Shown: positions 9,515 to 18,581, numbered from the stretch's first letter. The stretch is DNA of 64,000 nucleotides from Bacteroidota bacterium (GCA_029781865.1 JAKOVW010000079.1:310001-374000); one strand, 5' to 3'. Notes: a model not told the origin generated them from the letters alone. Translations and numbers: made by a program.

Positions 9515-12500
9515 CTAATTGGCCATTTCCTCCAATACGACCTCATGATCATACTTTCGCAAATCGACAGCAGTTACAGAGGAAATTCCCTGATCTTCCA
9601 TATATACACCATATAGCACGTCGACATCAGCCATGGTCAATTTATTATGGGTGATTATGACAAACTGGGAATCCGATGAAAATTTGCGGATGATTTGATT
9701 GAATTTCTCAATATTCACATCATCTAAAGGTGCATCAACCTCATCAAATATACAGAATGGTGCCGGCTTCAGAAGGTACAGAGAAAACAACATCGCAATC
9801 GCAGTAAGTGTCTTTTCTCCACCGGACAACTGAGAAATCGATTTCGGCCTTTTTCCTTTTGGTTTTGCTATGATATCAATGTCGCATTCCAAAGGATCGT
9901 TTTCATCGACAAGAATCAGATCACAGTCATCGTCCTCAGTAAACAGGCTTCTGAATACAGACTGAAAATGAACCCTGACCTGATTAAACGCTTCTAAAAA
10001 TCCGGCTGTGGCCGTGTCTTCGATCTCTTTTATGGTTTCCAGCAAGCTATCCTGGGCTTTGAGAATATCATCGCGCTGTTCCTGAATCTTTTCAAGACGC
10101 GTTTTCATTTCTTCATAAGCCTCTAATGCCAATGGATTTACTTCTCCATAATTTTCAATCCGGGATTTATAATATCGCGATTTTTCTTCTAATGCTTCAA
10201 GCTCGAGTTCCATATCCTTTTCATCCGGGACATAGTGTTCCAGATCTGCAGCAAATTCAATTCTTGCAATCTCCTGTGCAGATTGAATTCTGAATTTAAA
10301 CTCCGCTTTTTGTTCTTTAATGCCATTGATCAAAGATTGCAAATCGTGTATATTTCTTTGATGCGATTTAACTTTTGCTTCGGTTTCACTGATCAGATTT
10401 CTCAACTCATAGTATTCCCTTTCAATAGCTGATAAATTGGAATCCATATTTTTTCTGAATTCTAATTTTTCCATCAATTCCGTTTGATGTGTTTCAACTG
10501 ATAAACCAAGTTGAACTATTGATGATTTTAATTCATCCTGCTTTTGTTGATCGGCCTGGTTCTGAGCCGTCAATTCCAAGAGCTGATTATTCTTATATTC
10601 AAGATCTTTCTGAACATTATCTAATTTGTTTTCCCATTTCAGTAATTCCAGCTTAGCCTGATGATATACATTGGACGCTTCAGACAATTCTGCAGAAATC
10701 CGGTTGTATTCTTCATCTGAATTAGTCAAGGAATTTACCAATTGCTGTTGCACTACCTGCAATTCAGATATGGATGATGAACACCGCTGCATTTTCAACT
10801 CAATTTCTGAAACGCGCTGTTGATTTTCTTGAATTCTGATTTCAAGCTCAGATTTTGAGTCATGTATATGTTGAATCTTAGCTTTTAACTGCGCACTTTG
10901 TTGCAATAATTCACTTTCCTTTTTGCGTAACTCTTCAATCTCTCTTATTCTTTCCTGCAACTCAATCGAACGCAATTCATTCTTTTGTTCCGAAAGTTGT
11001 TTTTCTAATTCAATAGTCTGAATTTCCAGCACTTTAATTTCGGCCTCCAGTTTCTCCAGATTCTTCTTCCTTCCCAATTTCTTTCCTTCAAACAAACCAA
11101 CAGATCCACCTGTAATTACTTTATTTGACTTTACAATAGAACCAGATAAAGAAATGATAGAAATATCATCCGGAAATTGAATGACATCTTCCAGATGTTG
11201 TTCATTATCCAAAATATAAACATCCTTAAGCAGTTCATTGAGCAATGGCTGATATAAATCCGAAACCTCAATAACGGAGAGTGCTGGAACACAACCCGGA
11301 ATTTGTTTAACTCCCGTTGATGCGTTCCTGAATTTATCCAGAATAAAGAAATTGGCCTTTCCTTTTGAATTATTGAATAAAAGACGAATTGCTTTAACGG
11401 CATCATCTTCATTATTTACAACATAATAATTCAAATAATTTTCCAAAAACAATTCTATACCGGAACGGTATTTCTCCTCGGTATAAATCAGGTCCAATAA
11501 TACAGGAACATCCTGTCGCCAGCTTTGATGCAGAAATTTGATGGACTCCGGAAATCCTTCCATCTTTTCCACCATGCTTTTCAATAAATCAAACTCATTC
11601 TTTTTAGCATCCCTCTGCCGGTAAATAGTTGAAACTTTTTCATTTAATTTCTCGACCTGAGTTTGAATATTTTTAAGTGAGGTTTGTCTGTTTTCTTCGT
11701 CTGTATATAATTGATTGATTTCTCTTGCCAGGGTTTCCAGCTGGGAAGTAATTTGAACATTTTGCTTTTCTAAATCCTGTTGCTCTGCTGATTTATTTTG
11801 AGATTCATCGGTACAACGGGCTGAATCCGCAGCAAGACTCTCCAACTGATTGCCGAATACGGCTATTTCCTTCTCGAGGTCGAAAATCTGCGATTCATTT
11901 TTCTGCTTATCTAATTGAAATTGATCTACACCTGTTTTTAATAAATTGTATGCCTCTTGTTTTTCATTGTAAATCGATTCAAAATCAATGACCTGTTGTC
12001 CTGCTTTATCCAGCTCCAGCCTGGTGTTTTCTAAATCCTTTTTGACATTCTCTATTTCTGAAATCAAGGATTGGATTTTTACTCCAACAGTTATTATTTT
12101 TTCATCAAGCAATTCCAACTGACTGTTTTGAAAATGTTTCTTTTGAATATCGATTTCAATTGAACTTTCAAGATTGCGGATTACGTCCAGTATTTCATTT
12201 ACTTTTTTCTGGAAATCGGAAAGATTCTTTTCCTGGTCGAGATTTTCCTTTTTATAAGATTCTATTTGAGCTTCCAGCGTATTTACACTTGCTTCTTCAG
12301 CAATCACTTTATCATTTTCTAATTCTATAGAATCCTGGATGCCATTTAATTTTTCGCTAAGCGATTTAACCAAAAGGTATTGAACCAGTAAACCGGCTGA
12401 CTTATATTTTTCTTTTAGATCATTGTATTTTTTAGTTCGCTTTGCCTGCTTTTCAAGTTCCAGTAAATTATTATTAATTTCAAAAAGCAAATCTTCAATG

Positions 12501-13069
12501 CGCGCTAGATCTTCCTTTGCAATTTTTAGTTTATTGAGTGTCTCCCGTTTTCTGGATTTGTACTTGGAAATACCAGCAGCCTGCTCAAACATTTTTCTTC
12601 TCGCACTTTCTTTATTTGAAAGTATTTCCTCGACCATGTTTAAAGCAATGATTGCATAGGAGTCAGAGCCAATTCCGGTATCGAGAAACAAACTGGTTAT
12701 ATCTTTTAACCGGCAACTCACACCATTGAGACGGTACTCACTGTCACCGCTGCGGTAGAGGTATCTGCCTATTTCAACATTTTGATATTCAGTCGGAAGA
12801 AGGTTTTTGGTATTTTCAAAATTGAGGCTCACCTGAGCCAGGGGTGCTTCTTTTCTCTTTTTGGTACCATTAAAAATGACATCTGACATTTGCTCCAGGC
12901 GGAGCTCTCTACCCTTTTGTTCACCTAGAACCCAACGAATGGCATCGACAATGTTTGACTTTCCAGATCCATTAGGTCCTACAATTCCCGTAACGGCTTC
13001 ATTGAAATGGATAACCGTTTCATCGGCAAAGCTTTTAAATCCTTTAATATGCAGGCTCTTCAATCTCAT
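9515..13069 (-). CDS. smc: Chromosome segregation protein SMC
   Basis: The ATPase core of the condensin-like complex, 1184 residues, typical bacterial length. The N-terminal head has Walker A GPNGSGKSNIVDAIRWVLGE. Long coiled coils of Glu/Lys/Gln-rich sequence flank a hinge at about residues 500-665. The C-terminal head has the signature LSGGEKTLTAIAMLFSLYLL and Walker B FCIFDEVDAPLDDVN, then a D-loop. Both ATPase halves look intact. ScpA and ScpB partners are not in the window. A -7 box ends only about 5 bases before the ATG, so the mRNA may be nearly leaderless. Confidence 0.97.
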   Translation of the reverse strand: MRLKSLHIKGFKSFADETVIHFNEAVTGIVGPNGSGKSNIVDAIRWVLGEQKGRELRLEQMSDVIFNGTKKRKEAPLAQVSLNFENTKNLLPTEYQNVEIGRYLYRSGDSEYRLNGVSCRLKDITSLFLDTGIGSDSYAIIALNMVEEILSNKESARRKMFEQAAGISKYKSRKRETLNKLKIAKEDLARIEDLLFEINNNLLELEKQAKRTKKYNDLKEKYKSAGLLVQYLLVKSLSEKLNGIQDSIELENDKVIAEEASVNTLEAQIESYKKENLDQEKNLSDFQKKVNEILDVIRNLESSIEIDIQKKHFQNSQLELLDEKIITVGVKIQSLISEIENVKKDLENTRLELDKAGQQVIDFESIYNEKQEAYNLLKTGVDQFQLDKQKNESQIFDLEKEIAVFGNQLESLAADSARCTDESQNKSAEQQDLEKQNVQITSQLETLAREINQLYTDEENRQTSLKNIQTQVEKLNEKVSTIYRQRDAKKNEFDLLKSMVEKMEGFPESIKFLHQSWRQDVPVLLDLIYTEEKYRSGIELFLENYLNYYVVNNEDDAVKAIRLLFNNSKGKANFFILDKFRNASTGVKQIPGCVPALSVIEVSDLYQPLLNELLKDVYILDNEQHLEDVIQFPDDISIISLSGSIVKSNKVITGGSVGLFEGKKLGRKKNLEKLEAEIKVLEIQTIELEKQLSEQKNELRSIELQERIREIEELRKKESELLQQSAQLKAKIQHIHDSKSELEIRIQENQQRVSEIELKMQRCSSSISELQVVQQQLVNSLTNSDEEYNRISAELSEASNVYHQAKLELLKWENKLDNVQKDLEYKNNQLLELTAQNQADQQKQDELKSSIVQLGLSVETHQTELMEKLEFRKNMDSNLSAIEREYYELRNLISETEAKVKSHQRNIHDLQSLINGIKEQKAEFKFRIQSAQEIARIEFAADLEHYVPDEKDMELELEALEEKSRYYKSRIENYGEVNPLALEAYEEMKTRLEKIQEQRDDILKAQDSLLETIKEIEDTATAGFLEAFNQVRVHFQSVFRSLFTEDDDCDLILVDENDPLECDIDIIAKPKGKRPKSISQLSGGEKTLTAIAMLFSLYLLKPAPFCIFDEVDAPLDDVNIEKFNQIIRKFSSDSQFVIITHNKLTMADVDVLYGVYMEDQGISSVTAVDLRKYDHEVVLEEMAN

Positions 13070-13073
13070 GGCG

Positions 13074-13081
13074 CAAAAATA
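13074..13081 (-). promoter_or_regulatory. -7 box immediately before smc
   Basis: TATTTTTG on the minus strand matches TAnnTTTG. With normal spacing to the start site, transcription would begin at or beside the smc ATG, giving a leaderless or very short-leader transcript. Confidence 0.4.
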
Positions 13082-13213
13082 TGGAATTCTTTAATATAAA
13101 TTATTTCTATATATTTTGTTGACACTCTATAAAAATTTGTATATCAACACCATATACATTAAAAATGAATTTTTATATAAAAGGCAATTGAAAGTTCCTC
13201 AGGGGAAGGCAAG

Positions 13214-14554
13214 TTATATTTTAAGAAAATTCCAATTCCCCGAATGCATTACTCTGTATGACAAGAATCCCTGAATGAGCCAATACACAATTTCGGAAGA
13301 CCAGGCTAATGCCAATCCATTCACTGGATCCTTTACTGCAAAGAAAGCCAGGGTTAAATATGTAGTACAGGCAATTGTTTGAATTTGAAGTGCCTTCATC
13401 GTTTCTCCGGTACCGGTAACCCCATTGCAATACATCGTGGTTATGGAATAAATCAATAAGATGCAAAGTAATATCCTGAAATACGGTACTGCTTCTTGTA
13501 TTAGCGTTGTATCGTGATTTCCAAGAACCGGCGCAAGAAATGTGAGCGGAAACAATAAGAATGGAATTGAAAAAATAGCTGTTGTCGCAAATGCGACCAT
13601 GGAAGAATGGTAAACTAATTTGAGCACCCGTTTATTTCGCTTTTTACCTATGGTGCTGCTTACCAAAGTATTGATACTTGTCGAATAACCCCAGCAGGGA
13701 ATCGCAAGAACGAGATAAGCGATGCGAAGCAGGTTGGAAATGGCCAATGCCCGCTCTCCCAGTTTTTCGATAAAAGAAAAGAATAAAAACCAGGATCCAA
13801 TGGCAAGCATGGATTGAAGCAATATGGTAAAACTAATGGAATTGATTGTTTTAATCCAGGCAAATTCGAAATGGGGAATCTTTAGCAAATCAAATTTCCG
13901 GATTTCTTTATCAAATATCATGTAGATCACAAAAATGACGAAAGCGGTTATTTCTGAAATGCCACTGGCCAATCCTGCTCCGGCTATTCCCATTTCAGGA
14001 AATCCCATTTTGCCAAATACCAACAGATAGCCCAAAATGATATTCACTGTACACAAGATCAGGGTGTCGATAAACATAAATGTTGGTCGTTTAATACCGA
14101 TATAAAGTGCGACTAAAGCCAAGCCGACATAAGCAAATATGAGACCGATGATCCTGTTGCCAAGAAACAACAGCGATTTTTCTAAAATAATAGGTGATTG
14201 AATGAAAAGCGATAAAATGGGACGTGCGGCAAAAAACAATATTAAAAAAACGGTTACGCCAATTATAAATTCGAAAATCAGAATGGCGTAAAAATACTTC
14301 TTGACATAATCAAAGGATCGTTCGCCAAATTTCCTGGCGATCAGAATTTGCCCGCCCTTGCTGAATCCAAAGGCAATGGCCGAAACTACAAGATAAAATA
14401 CGGAAACAAAGCCAGCTGCTGCAAAATCATGAACATTATAATAATACAGGTAAATACTATCTGTAAGCGCAATGATGTTTTGAGCTGCACTACCCAACAT
14501 CATGGGTAATGACAGACGCATTACATGTTTGACATTAAACCAAAACTCGTGCAA
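13214..14554 (-). CDS. MATE-family multidrug/sodium-coupled efflux transporter
   Basis: A cytoplasmic-membrane antiporter of about 446 residues with twelve hydrophobic segments in two homologous halves. The opening MRLSLPMMLGSAAQNIIALTDSIYLYY is the standard MATE TM1. The second half includes LRIAYLVLAIPCWGYSTSINTLVSSTIGKKR, which corresponds to the repeat of the first-half segment FSKGGQILIARKFGER. The longest frame begins with TTG. An ATG 11 codons inside would cut into the pre-TM1 helix, so the TTG start is kept with doubt. It is a single gene; the substrate cannot be inferred. Confidence 0.88.
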   Translation of the reverse strand: MHEFWFNVKHVMRLSLPMMLGSAAQNIIALTDSIYLYYYNVHDFAAAGFVSVFYLVVSAIAFGFSKGGQILIARKFGERSFDYVKKYFYAILIFEFIIGVTVFLILFFAARPILSLFIQSPIILEKSLLFLGNRIIGLIFAYVGLALVALYIGIKRPTFMFIDTLILCTVNIILGYLLVFGKMGFPEMGIAGAGLASGISEITAFVIFVIYMIFDKEIRKFDLLKIPHFEFAWIKTINSISFTILLQSMLAIGSWFLFFSFIEKLGERALAISNLLRIAYLVLAIPCWGYSTSINTLVSSTIGKKRNKRVLKLVYHSSMVAFATTAIFSIPFLLFPLTFLAPVLGNHDTTLIQEAVPYFRILLCILLIYSITTMYCNGVTGTGETMKALQIQTIACTTYLTLAFFAVKDPVNGLALAWSSEIVYWLIQGFLSYRVMHSGNWNFLKI

Positions 14555-14716
14555 ACTGAAATAGTATTTGGCTTAAAGATAGGAATGAGATTTGAAAGAA
14601 GAACTATGAGATTTTAGTTAGCTACGCTCAGTTAAAAGTATCCGGTATAATGGTACAGATACCCTAAATTAATGAATTTGAAGTACTGGTTAAATTAAAA
14701 TGAACGGTATGTCTTG

Positions 14717-15970
14717 CTAAGCTTCTCCTCTTCTCAATTCAATTTGGGTGATTTCAGGCCAGATTCCCACCCTGCCCCTGAACCCAAGAACTCCGAAACC
14801 ACGGTTTACATAAAGGTAACGGTTGTTTTCCTCATAGATTCCTGCCCATTTGGGATACCGATACTGAATCGGGCTCCATTTTATCCCAGGTATTTCAATT
14901 CCCATTTGCATTCCGTGTGTGTGGCCGCTAAAGGTCAAATGTATTTTTTTGTCATGATTTTTGACTTCGTACTCCCAATGACTTGGATCATGGGAAAGCA
15001 ATATTTTGAAGTCATCTGGTTTGGATTGCTGCAAGGCCTTGGCCAGGTTTCCTCTTTTTCCAAATCCAACACCCCAATTTTCAATACCAAGCAGTGAAAT
15101 GGACTGACCATTTTTTTCAATCTGAACCGCTTCATCAAGCATCAATTTGAAACCCATATTCCCATGATGTGCCTTAATCTCTTCAAAGTTTTTTTGTTTC
15201 GCTTCAAGACTGCTCCATTGGGTATATTCACCATAATCATGATTGCCCAGAACAGAGTATTTACCGTAAGGAGCATACAAGCTTTTAAAATCATCTATCC
15301 ATGGATCAAATTCATCTGCAAAAGTATTGACCAAATCTCCCGTAAAAACGACAAGGTCACTATTCAGCGATTTTGCCATTTCAATTCCTTTCAGAACACC
15401 TTCCCTGTTATCAAAACTTCCCGAATGAATGTCTGAAAGTTGGGTGATGGTAAAGCCCTCAAAAGCTTCAGGTAAATCTTTAAAAAACAAAGTTTGTTTG
15501 TGAATTTTGTATTGATACCTTCCTCTGATCATGCCATAAGACAAAGACAAAAAAGGAAGAGCAGCTAATATCAAAGCGCTTTGGCTTACAAACCGTCTGC
15601 GGGATGGAAGAAAGGTCGAATTAACAACAGCATCCGCTGAATTCTTATCAAATAGTTTATTAAACAAACCTGCAACCAATCGATAAATATCTTCACCGAA
15701 TAAGACGAATACAAAAACCAATTTTGAAAGCAACAAAATGAACCAGATATTACCCAATAAGACCACGATATAAGGTGTATGGTCATATTTTTTCATTTCA
15801 ATGATTCCAAATACAAAAAGGATTGGAATCACCATTGAAATAAACCAATAGCCAGAATAAATGATAATGCGGCTTATATCGGGTATGCCAGGAGTAAAAT
15901 ACGCCTTCACACCTTGAAATGTATAATAATCAATGGCAAATACAAATAATAGACCAATTAAATATCCCAT
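14717..15970 (-). CDS. Membrane-anchored metallophosphoesterase
   Basis: A 417-residue protein with three N-terminal transmembrane segments and then a fourth hydrophobic segment after residues SRRRFVSQSALILAALPF. The calcineurin-like domain follows: QLSDIHSG (metal ligands Asp and His), FTGDLVN, LGNHDYG, LLSHDPSHWE and SGHTHGMQ, the complete set of five family motifs. It resembles the YkuE/YaeI group, which can act on UDP-diacylglucosamine-type lipids or other phosphoesters. The Arg-rich motif before the fourth segment looks like an internal Tat-type signal. The ATG start follows four codons of a TTG frame. Confidence 0.88.
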   Translation of the reverse strand: MGYLIGLLFVFAIDYYTFQGVKAYFTPGIPDISRIIIYSGYWFISMVIPILFVFGIIEMKKYDHTPYIVVLLGNIWFILLLSKLVFVFVLFGEDIYRLVAGLFNKLFDKNSADAVVNSTFLPSRRRFVSQSALILAALPFLSLSYGMIRGRYQYKIHKQTLFFKDLPEAFEGFTITQLSDIHSGSFDNREGVLKGIEMAKSLNSDLVVFTGDLVNTFADEFDPWIDDFKSLYAPYGKYSVLGNHDYGEYTQWSSLEAKQKNFEEIKAHHGNMGFKLMLDEAVQIEKNGQSISLLGIENWGVGFGKRGNLAKALQQSKPDDFKILLSHDPSHWEYEVKNHDKKIHLTFSGHTHGMQMGIEIPGIKWSPIQYRYPKWAGIYEENNRYLYVNRGFGVLGFRGRVGIWPEITQIELRRGEA

Positions 15971-16098
15971 CTTCTTAATCAAGTGAATCGTTTAACTTTT
16001 AGTTACTCAATAAGTGTTCATTTAAAACTTCTACAGGGTATAGCACAGGCTATTGAACAAGGATTAATTTGAATTTGTTTCCCAAGTTTAAAATTTAT

Positions 16099-16569
16099 AT
16101 GAATAAAACTCCAGAATCCAGGCACCGGATCCGCTTTAAAGATTGTGATCCCATGGGACATCTCTACAACACAAGATTCATAGAATATATGTTGGAAGCC
16201 CGTGAAGATCAGCTCATTGAGCATTATGGCTTAAGCTTGATGGATTATGCCGACCAGCGCAAAATGGCCTGGGTTTTAATAAGGCATGAAATCAATTATC
16301 TCAAGGAGGCAAAAAGGAATGAGACCGTCATCATAAAAACCCAAATTATCCATACAGATGACAAAAGTCTAATTATGGAATACCAGATGTGGAATGAAGA
16401 CCGAAGCCATCTTAAAACCATTTTATGGTCGCGGTTTTTGCATATTGATTTAATGACAAAAAGAACGGCACCTCATCCGAAGGATGTGCAGGAGATGTTG
16501 GAATCATTGGTTATTCCGATTACTGAAGTTTCAATAGATGAAAGGGTGAAGAGTTTGTTGAGGAAGTGA
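16099..16569 (+). CDS. Hotdog-fold acyl-CoA thioesterase (YbgC/4HBT type)
   Basis: A 156-residue cytoplasmic thioesterase. The active-site region RFKDCDPMGHLYNTRFIEYMLEAR fits the 4HBT pattern, with Asp in DCDPMGHLYN as the likely nucleophile or base. The middle strand AKRNETVIIKTQI and the C-terminal MEYQMW and WSRFLHIDLMTKRTAPHP complete the fold. The ATG was chosen because the longer frame begins at TTG. Downstream lie a toxin-antitoxin pair and a truncated near-copy of this gene's 3' half, about 86% identical in DNA, which suggests a local duplication that was later disrupted. Confidence 0.88.
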   Translation: MNKTPESRHRIRFKDCDPMGHLYNTRFIEYMLEAREDQLIEHYGLSLMDYADQRKMAWVLIRHEINYLKEAKRNETVIIKTQIIHTDDKSLIMEYQMWNEDRSHLKTILWSRFLHIDLMTKRTAPHPKDVQEMLESLVIPITEVSIDERVKSLLRK

Positions 16570-16676
16570 ATTAAATTTTAAATCAAAATCAATTCTAATC
16601 CGCTGTCCTATATTTTACATTTGCGATGCACAACTGTATGGGAGTATACAGCAAATGGGATGTTATGCAGGTTGCT

Positions 16677-16976
16677 TTAATCTTTTATCCTATTTTCAAT
16701 ATCCATTCTCTTATGCAAGATCCTATCTATCAATATTTTTTTATCTTTTACTTGGTACACAATTATATGCGATTTTACTTGTAGCACTCTATGATTTTGT
16801 TTAATGCTTGAAATTGACTTCCCTGTTGCTGGATTTTTGCAGATTTCTTTAATTTTTAAAAAAATTAACTTGTAATAACTATTTGCTTGTCTAATTGACC
16901 ATTCATTTACTGTGTAAATCCAAATCTCTTCTAAATCCGTTTTAGCTAAATTACTTAACTCAAATAGTAATTTCAT
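16677..16976 (-). CDS. ParE/RelE-superfamily toxin
   Basis: A 99-residue toxin candidate. The pattern is typical of ParE: an N-terminal LSNLAKTDLEEIWIYTVNEWS helix pair, the central NPATGKSI loop, and HRVLQVKSHIIVYQVKDKKILIDRILHKRMD with the conserved strand and a late Arg/His segment. ParE members act on gyrase, others of the superfamily on ribosome-bound mRNA; ParE is the better fit because of the partner. The gene overlaps the upstream antitoxin by four bases (ATGA), so the two are translationally coupled. Confidence 0.85.
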   Translation of the reverse strand: MKLLFELSNLAKTDLEEIWIYTVNEWSIRQANSYYKLIFLKIKEICKNPATGKSISSIKQNHRVLQVKSHIIVYQVKDKKILIDRILHKRMDIENRIKD

Positions 16977-17218
16977 TTAGCGTGTTTCTTATTCAAACTA
17001 GCCAAGTGTTTTATTGGATCAAATTTTTTTACATATCCGCTTTCTTCACCTTTTTCAATGGCTTCTTTTAAAAGTTGAACTTTAGATTCTTCTTCTTCAA
17101 TAAGCCTTAATCCTGCCCGTATTACTTCGCTAGCTGAAGCAAATCTTCCAGATTTAATACCATTTTCGATTATCCCCTCAAAATGGTCACCAAGAGAGAT
17201 GGATGTATTTTTTGACAT
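16973..17218 (-). CDS. ParD-family antitoxin
   Basis: An 81-residue antitoxin. The N terminus (SISLGDHFEGIIENGIKSGRFASASEVIRAGLRLIEEEE) is the ribbon-helix-helix DNA-binding domain of ParD. The Lys/Glu-rich C terminus (KKFDPIKHLASLNKKHAK) would wrap the toxin. It is first in the operon. The upstream palindrome overlapping the promoter fits autoregulation by the antitoxin or the complex. Confidence 0.87.
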   Translation of the reverse strand: MSKNTSISLGDHFEGIIENGIKSGRFASASEVIRAGLRLIEEEESKVQLLKEAIEKGEESGYVKKFDPIKHLASLNKKHAK

Positions 17219-17232
17219 TCTAATTTTTTATA

Positions 17233-17253
17233 CAAAAATACCAATTATTGGTA
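17233..17253 (-). promoter_or_regulatory. parDE promoter with overlapping operator palindrome
   Basis: The minus strand reads TATTTTTG at 17233-17240, a -7 box. A perfect 7-1-7 palindrome, TACCAAT-T-ATTGGTA, covers 17239-17253. The palindrome overlaps the promoter edge and lies about 20 bases before the antitoxin ATG, as expected for an autorepressed toxin-antitoxin operon. The predicted leader is only about 10 bases. Confidence 0.6.
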
Positions 17254-17259
17254 AAATGA

Positions 17260-17727
17260 TCAATAAATAATTATATCTTTCTTGCCTTTTAAAATAGAAA
17301 AGGCTTCAGTGACGTAAGCTTGAATTTTTTCTTTTATCTGGCTTGCTGGCCTCCTCTTTCCCAACTCAATATTTATAAACTTCGAAGCCCCTATCCCAAT
17401 TATTTTCGCCGCCTCTCTTTGCGTCTCCCCCCGAATAAGCCTTGTAAAATATAGCTGTTTCCTTAGGGAAAACCGATTGGTGGTAATCGGTGGGAAGTAT
17501 CCCAAAAAGTCAATAATTCTATGGCTAGCTCTCAGACGAGGACTTTTCCGGTTCTCTTCCCAAGATCTAACAGTATCCGGACAAATTTTTAGCAACCTGG
17601 AAACACTAATAAGCGACATATCACGGTTAAGTCGCTCTTTTCGAAGATAATCTCCTAAAGTGTTTAAAATGAGAGGATAACAAGGCTTTTTAGCAGTAAA
17701 ACTGCAATTGACAAATATGACACACAA
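17260..17727 (-). CDS. Double helix-turn-helix protein, copy A
   Basis: About 155 residues with two XRE-like HTH units. The first is TLGDYLRKERLNRDMSLISVSRLLKICPDTVRSWEENRKSPRL, followed by the linker RIIDFLGYFPP. The second is LYFTRLIRGETQREAAKIIGIGASKFINIELGKRRP. This is a recurrent Bacteroidota orphan family; its role is unknown. There is no in-frame ATG upstream; the TTG of Ile-Arg-Leu-Cys was chosen as the last possible conserved start, and comparison with copy B shows mostly third-base changes from there on, so the frame is coding. The gene's 5' end abuts a truncated thioesterase fragment on the other strand. It is about 83% identical to copy B near 55.5 kb. Confidence 0.75.
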   Translation of the reverse strand: MCVIFVNCSFTAKKPCYPLILNTLGDYLRKERLNRDMSLISVSRLLKICPDTVRSWEENRKSPRLRASHRIIDFLGYFPPITTNRFSLRKQLYFTRLIRGETQREAAKIIGIGASKFINIELGKRRPASQIKEKIQAYVTEAFSILKGKKDIIIY

Positions 17728-17735
17728 CCTAATGA
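17711..17735 (+). repeat. 25-bp identical junction repeat, copy A
   Basis: A 25-base stretch identical to the one at 55745-55769. It begins ACAAATATGACACACAAC and ends CCTAATGA. It covers the HTH gene's 5' end and the first codons (AAT GA) of the thioesterase fragment, and divergence starts on both sides. It is the most conserved stretch of the two loci. Confidence 0.8.
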
Positions 17736-17982
17736 GAGGGTCATCATCAAAACCCAAATTATCCAAACCGATGAAAAAAGTTTAATTATGGAATACCAAA
17801 TGTGGAATGAAGATCGAAGTCATCTTAAAACCATTTTATGGTCCAGGTTTTTGCATATTGATTTATTGACAAAGAGAACAACTCCGCATCCGAATGATGT
17901 GCAGGAGATGTTGGAATCATTGGTGGTTCCGGTGGCAGAGGTATCAATAGATGAAAGGGTGAAAAACTTGTTAGGCAATTAA
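17731..17982 (+). pseudogene. 5'-truncated thioesterase copy next to HTH copy A
   Basis: Encodes 83 residues in frame (NERVIIKTQII to NLLGN), matching the second half of the intact thioesterase at 16099 with about 86% identity and starting exactly at the Asn-Glu codons. The catalytic Asp-Gly-His region is missing, so no activity is expected. An internal ATG (MEYQMW) could start a 64-residue product. The missing 5' half is not seen anywhere between 16.6 and 17.7 kb. Confidence 0.8.
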
Positions 17983-18053
17983 ATTCTAAATGATTGTAAT
18001 AAAGTATTTCAATTAATACTAACTTTGGCTTAATGGGACTTATTACAGGATTT

Positions 18054-18581
18054 CTATTTGTAATTAAAACTAAATATTCCATTTGTAATCTCCTTTTTTA
18101 AAGTTTTTAGCGGTTTATCATAGATACCTGTGAAATTAAAAATACCAGTCACGTATTTGTTTTCATAATCAATTGTTTTGATTTCAATAATCCCATTAGA
18201 TTGCGCATCAAATTCCTTATCGTTATTGGCCGTCAAATTATCATCTAAAAGATAAAATCCCCAAAAATCCTCGCCGTTAAACATAGTATCCACTCCTATT
18301 TCGCATGGAAATACAAAGTCGAGATTAATAATATGGAATATTGTATCCTTTATTCCTTTTCGAATGTATTGATTGCCTTGTATTGAATAGCCACCAGAGT
18401 CAATTGTGATGGTATAATCAGTTGGAGTCCAATTTAGAGAGTCGATTTTTGCACTCATTTTTAGATTGAAAATTTCATTGAAATTCAATTCGAAATTATC
18501 ATCTGGCACAACTGTTGTTTCTGTTAAGGTGCAAGTTATAAGGCAGCAACTAAAAAAGATTAAAATAGAAAACTTCTTCAT
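18054..18581 (-). CDS. Lipoprotein of the polysaccharide operon
   Basis: A 175-residue predicted lipoprotein with signal peptide MKKFSILIFFSCCLITC and the lipobox Cys near residue 17. The mature part has the pattern of the DUF6252-type domain: an N-terminal FNLKMSAKIDSLNWTP, a mid GYSIQGNQYI strand, and a C-terminal KYVTGIFNFTGIYDKPLKTLKKEITNGIFSFNYK. The function is unknown. It overlaps the stop of the GT2 fusion gene by four bases, so it is translationally coupled to it and probably belongs to the same export or synthesis process. Confidence 0.75.
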   Translation of the reverse strand: MKKFSILIFFSCCLITCTLTETTVVPDDNFELNFNEIFNLKMSAKIDSLNWTPTDYTITIDSGGYSIQGNQYIRKGIKDTIFHIINLDFVFPCEIGVDTMFNGEDFWGFYLLDDNLTANNDKEFDAQSNGIIEIKTIDYENKYVTGIFNFTGIYDKPLKTLKKEITNGIFSFNYK

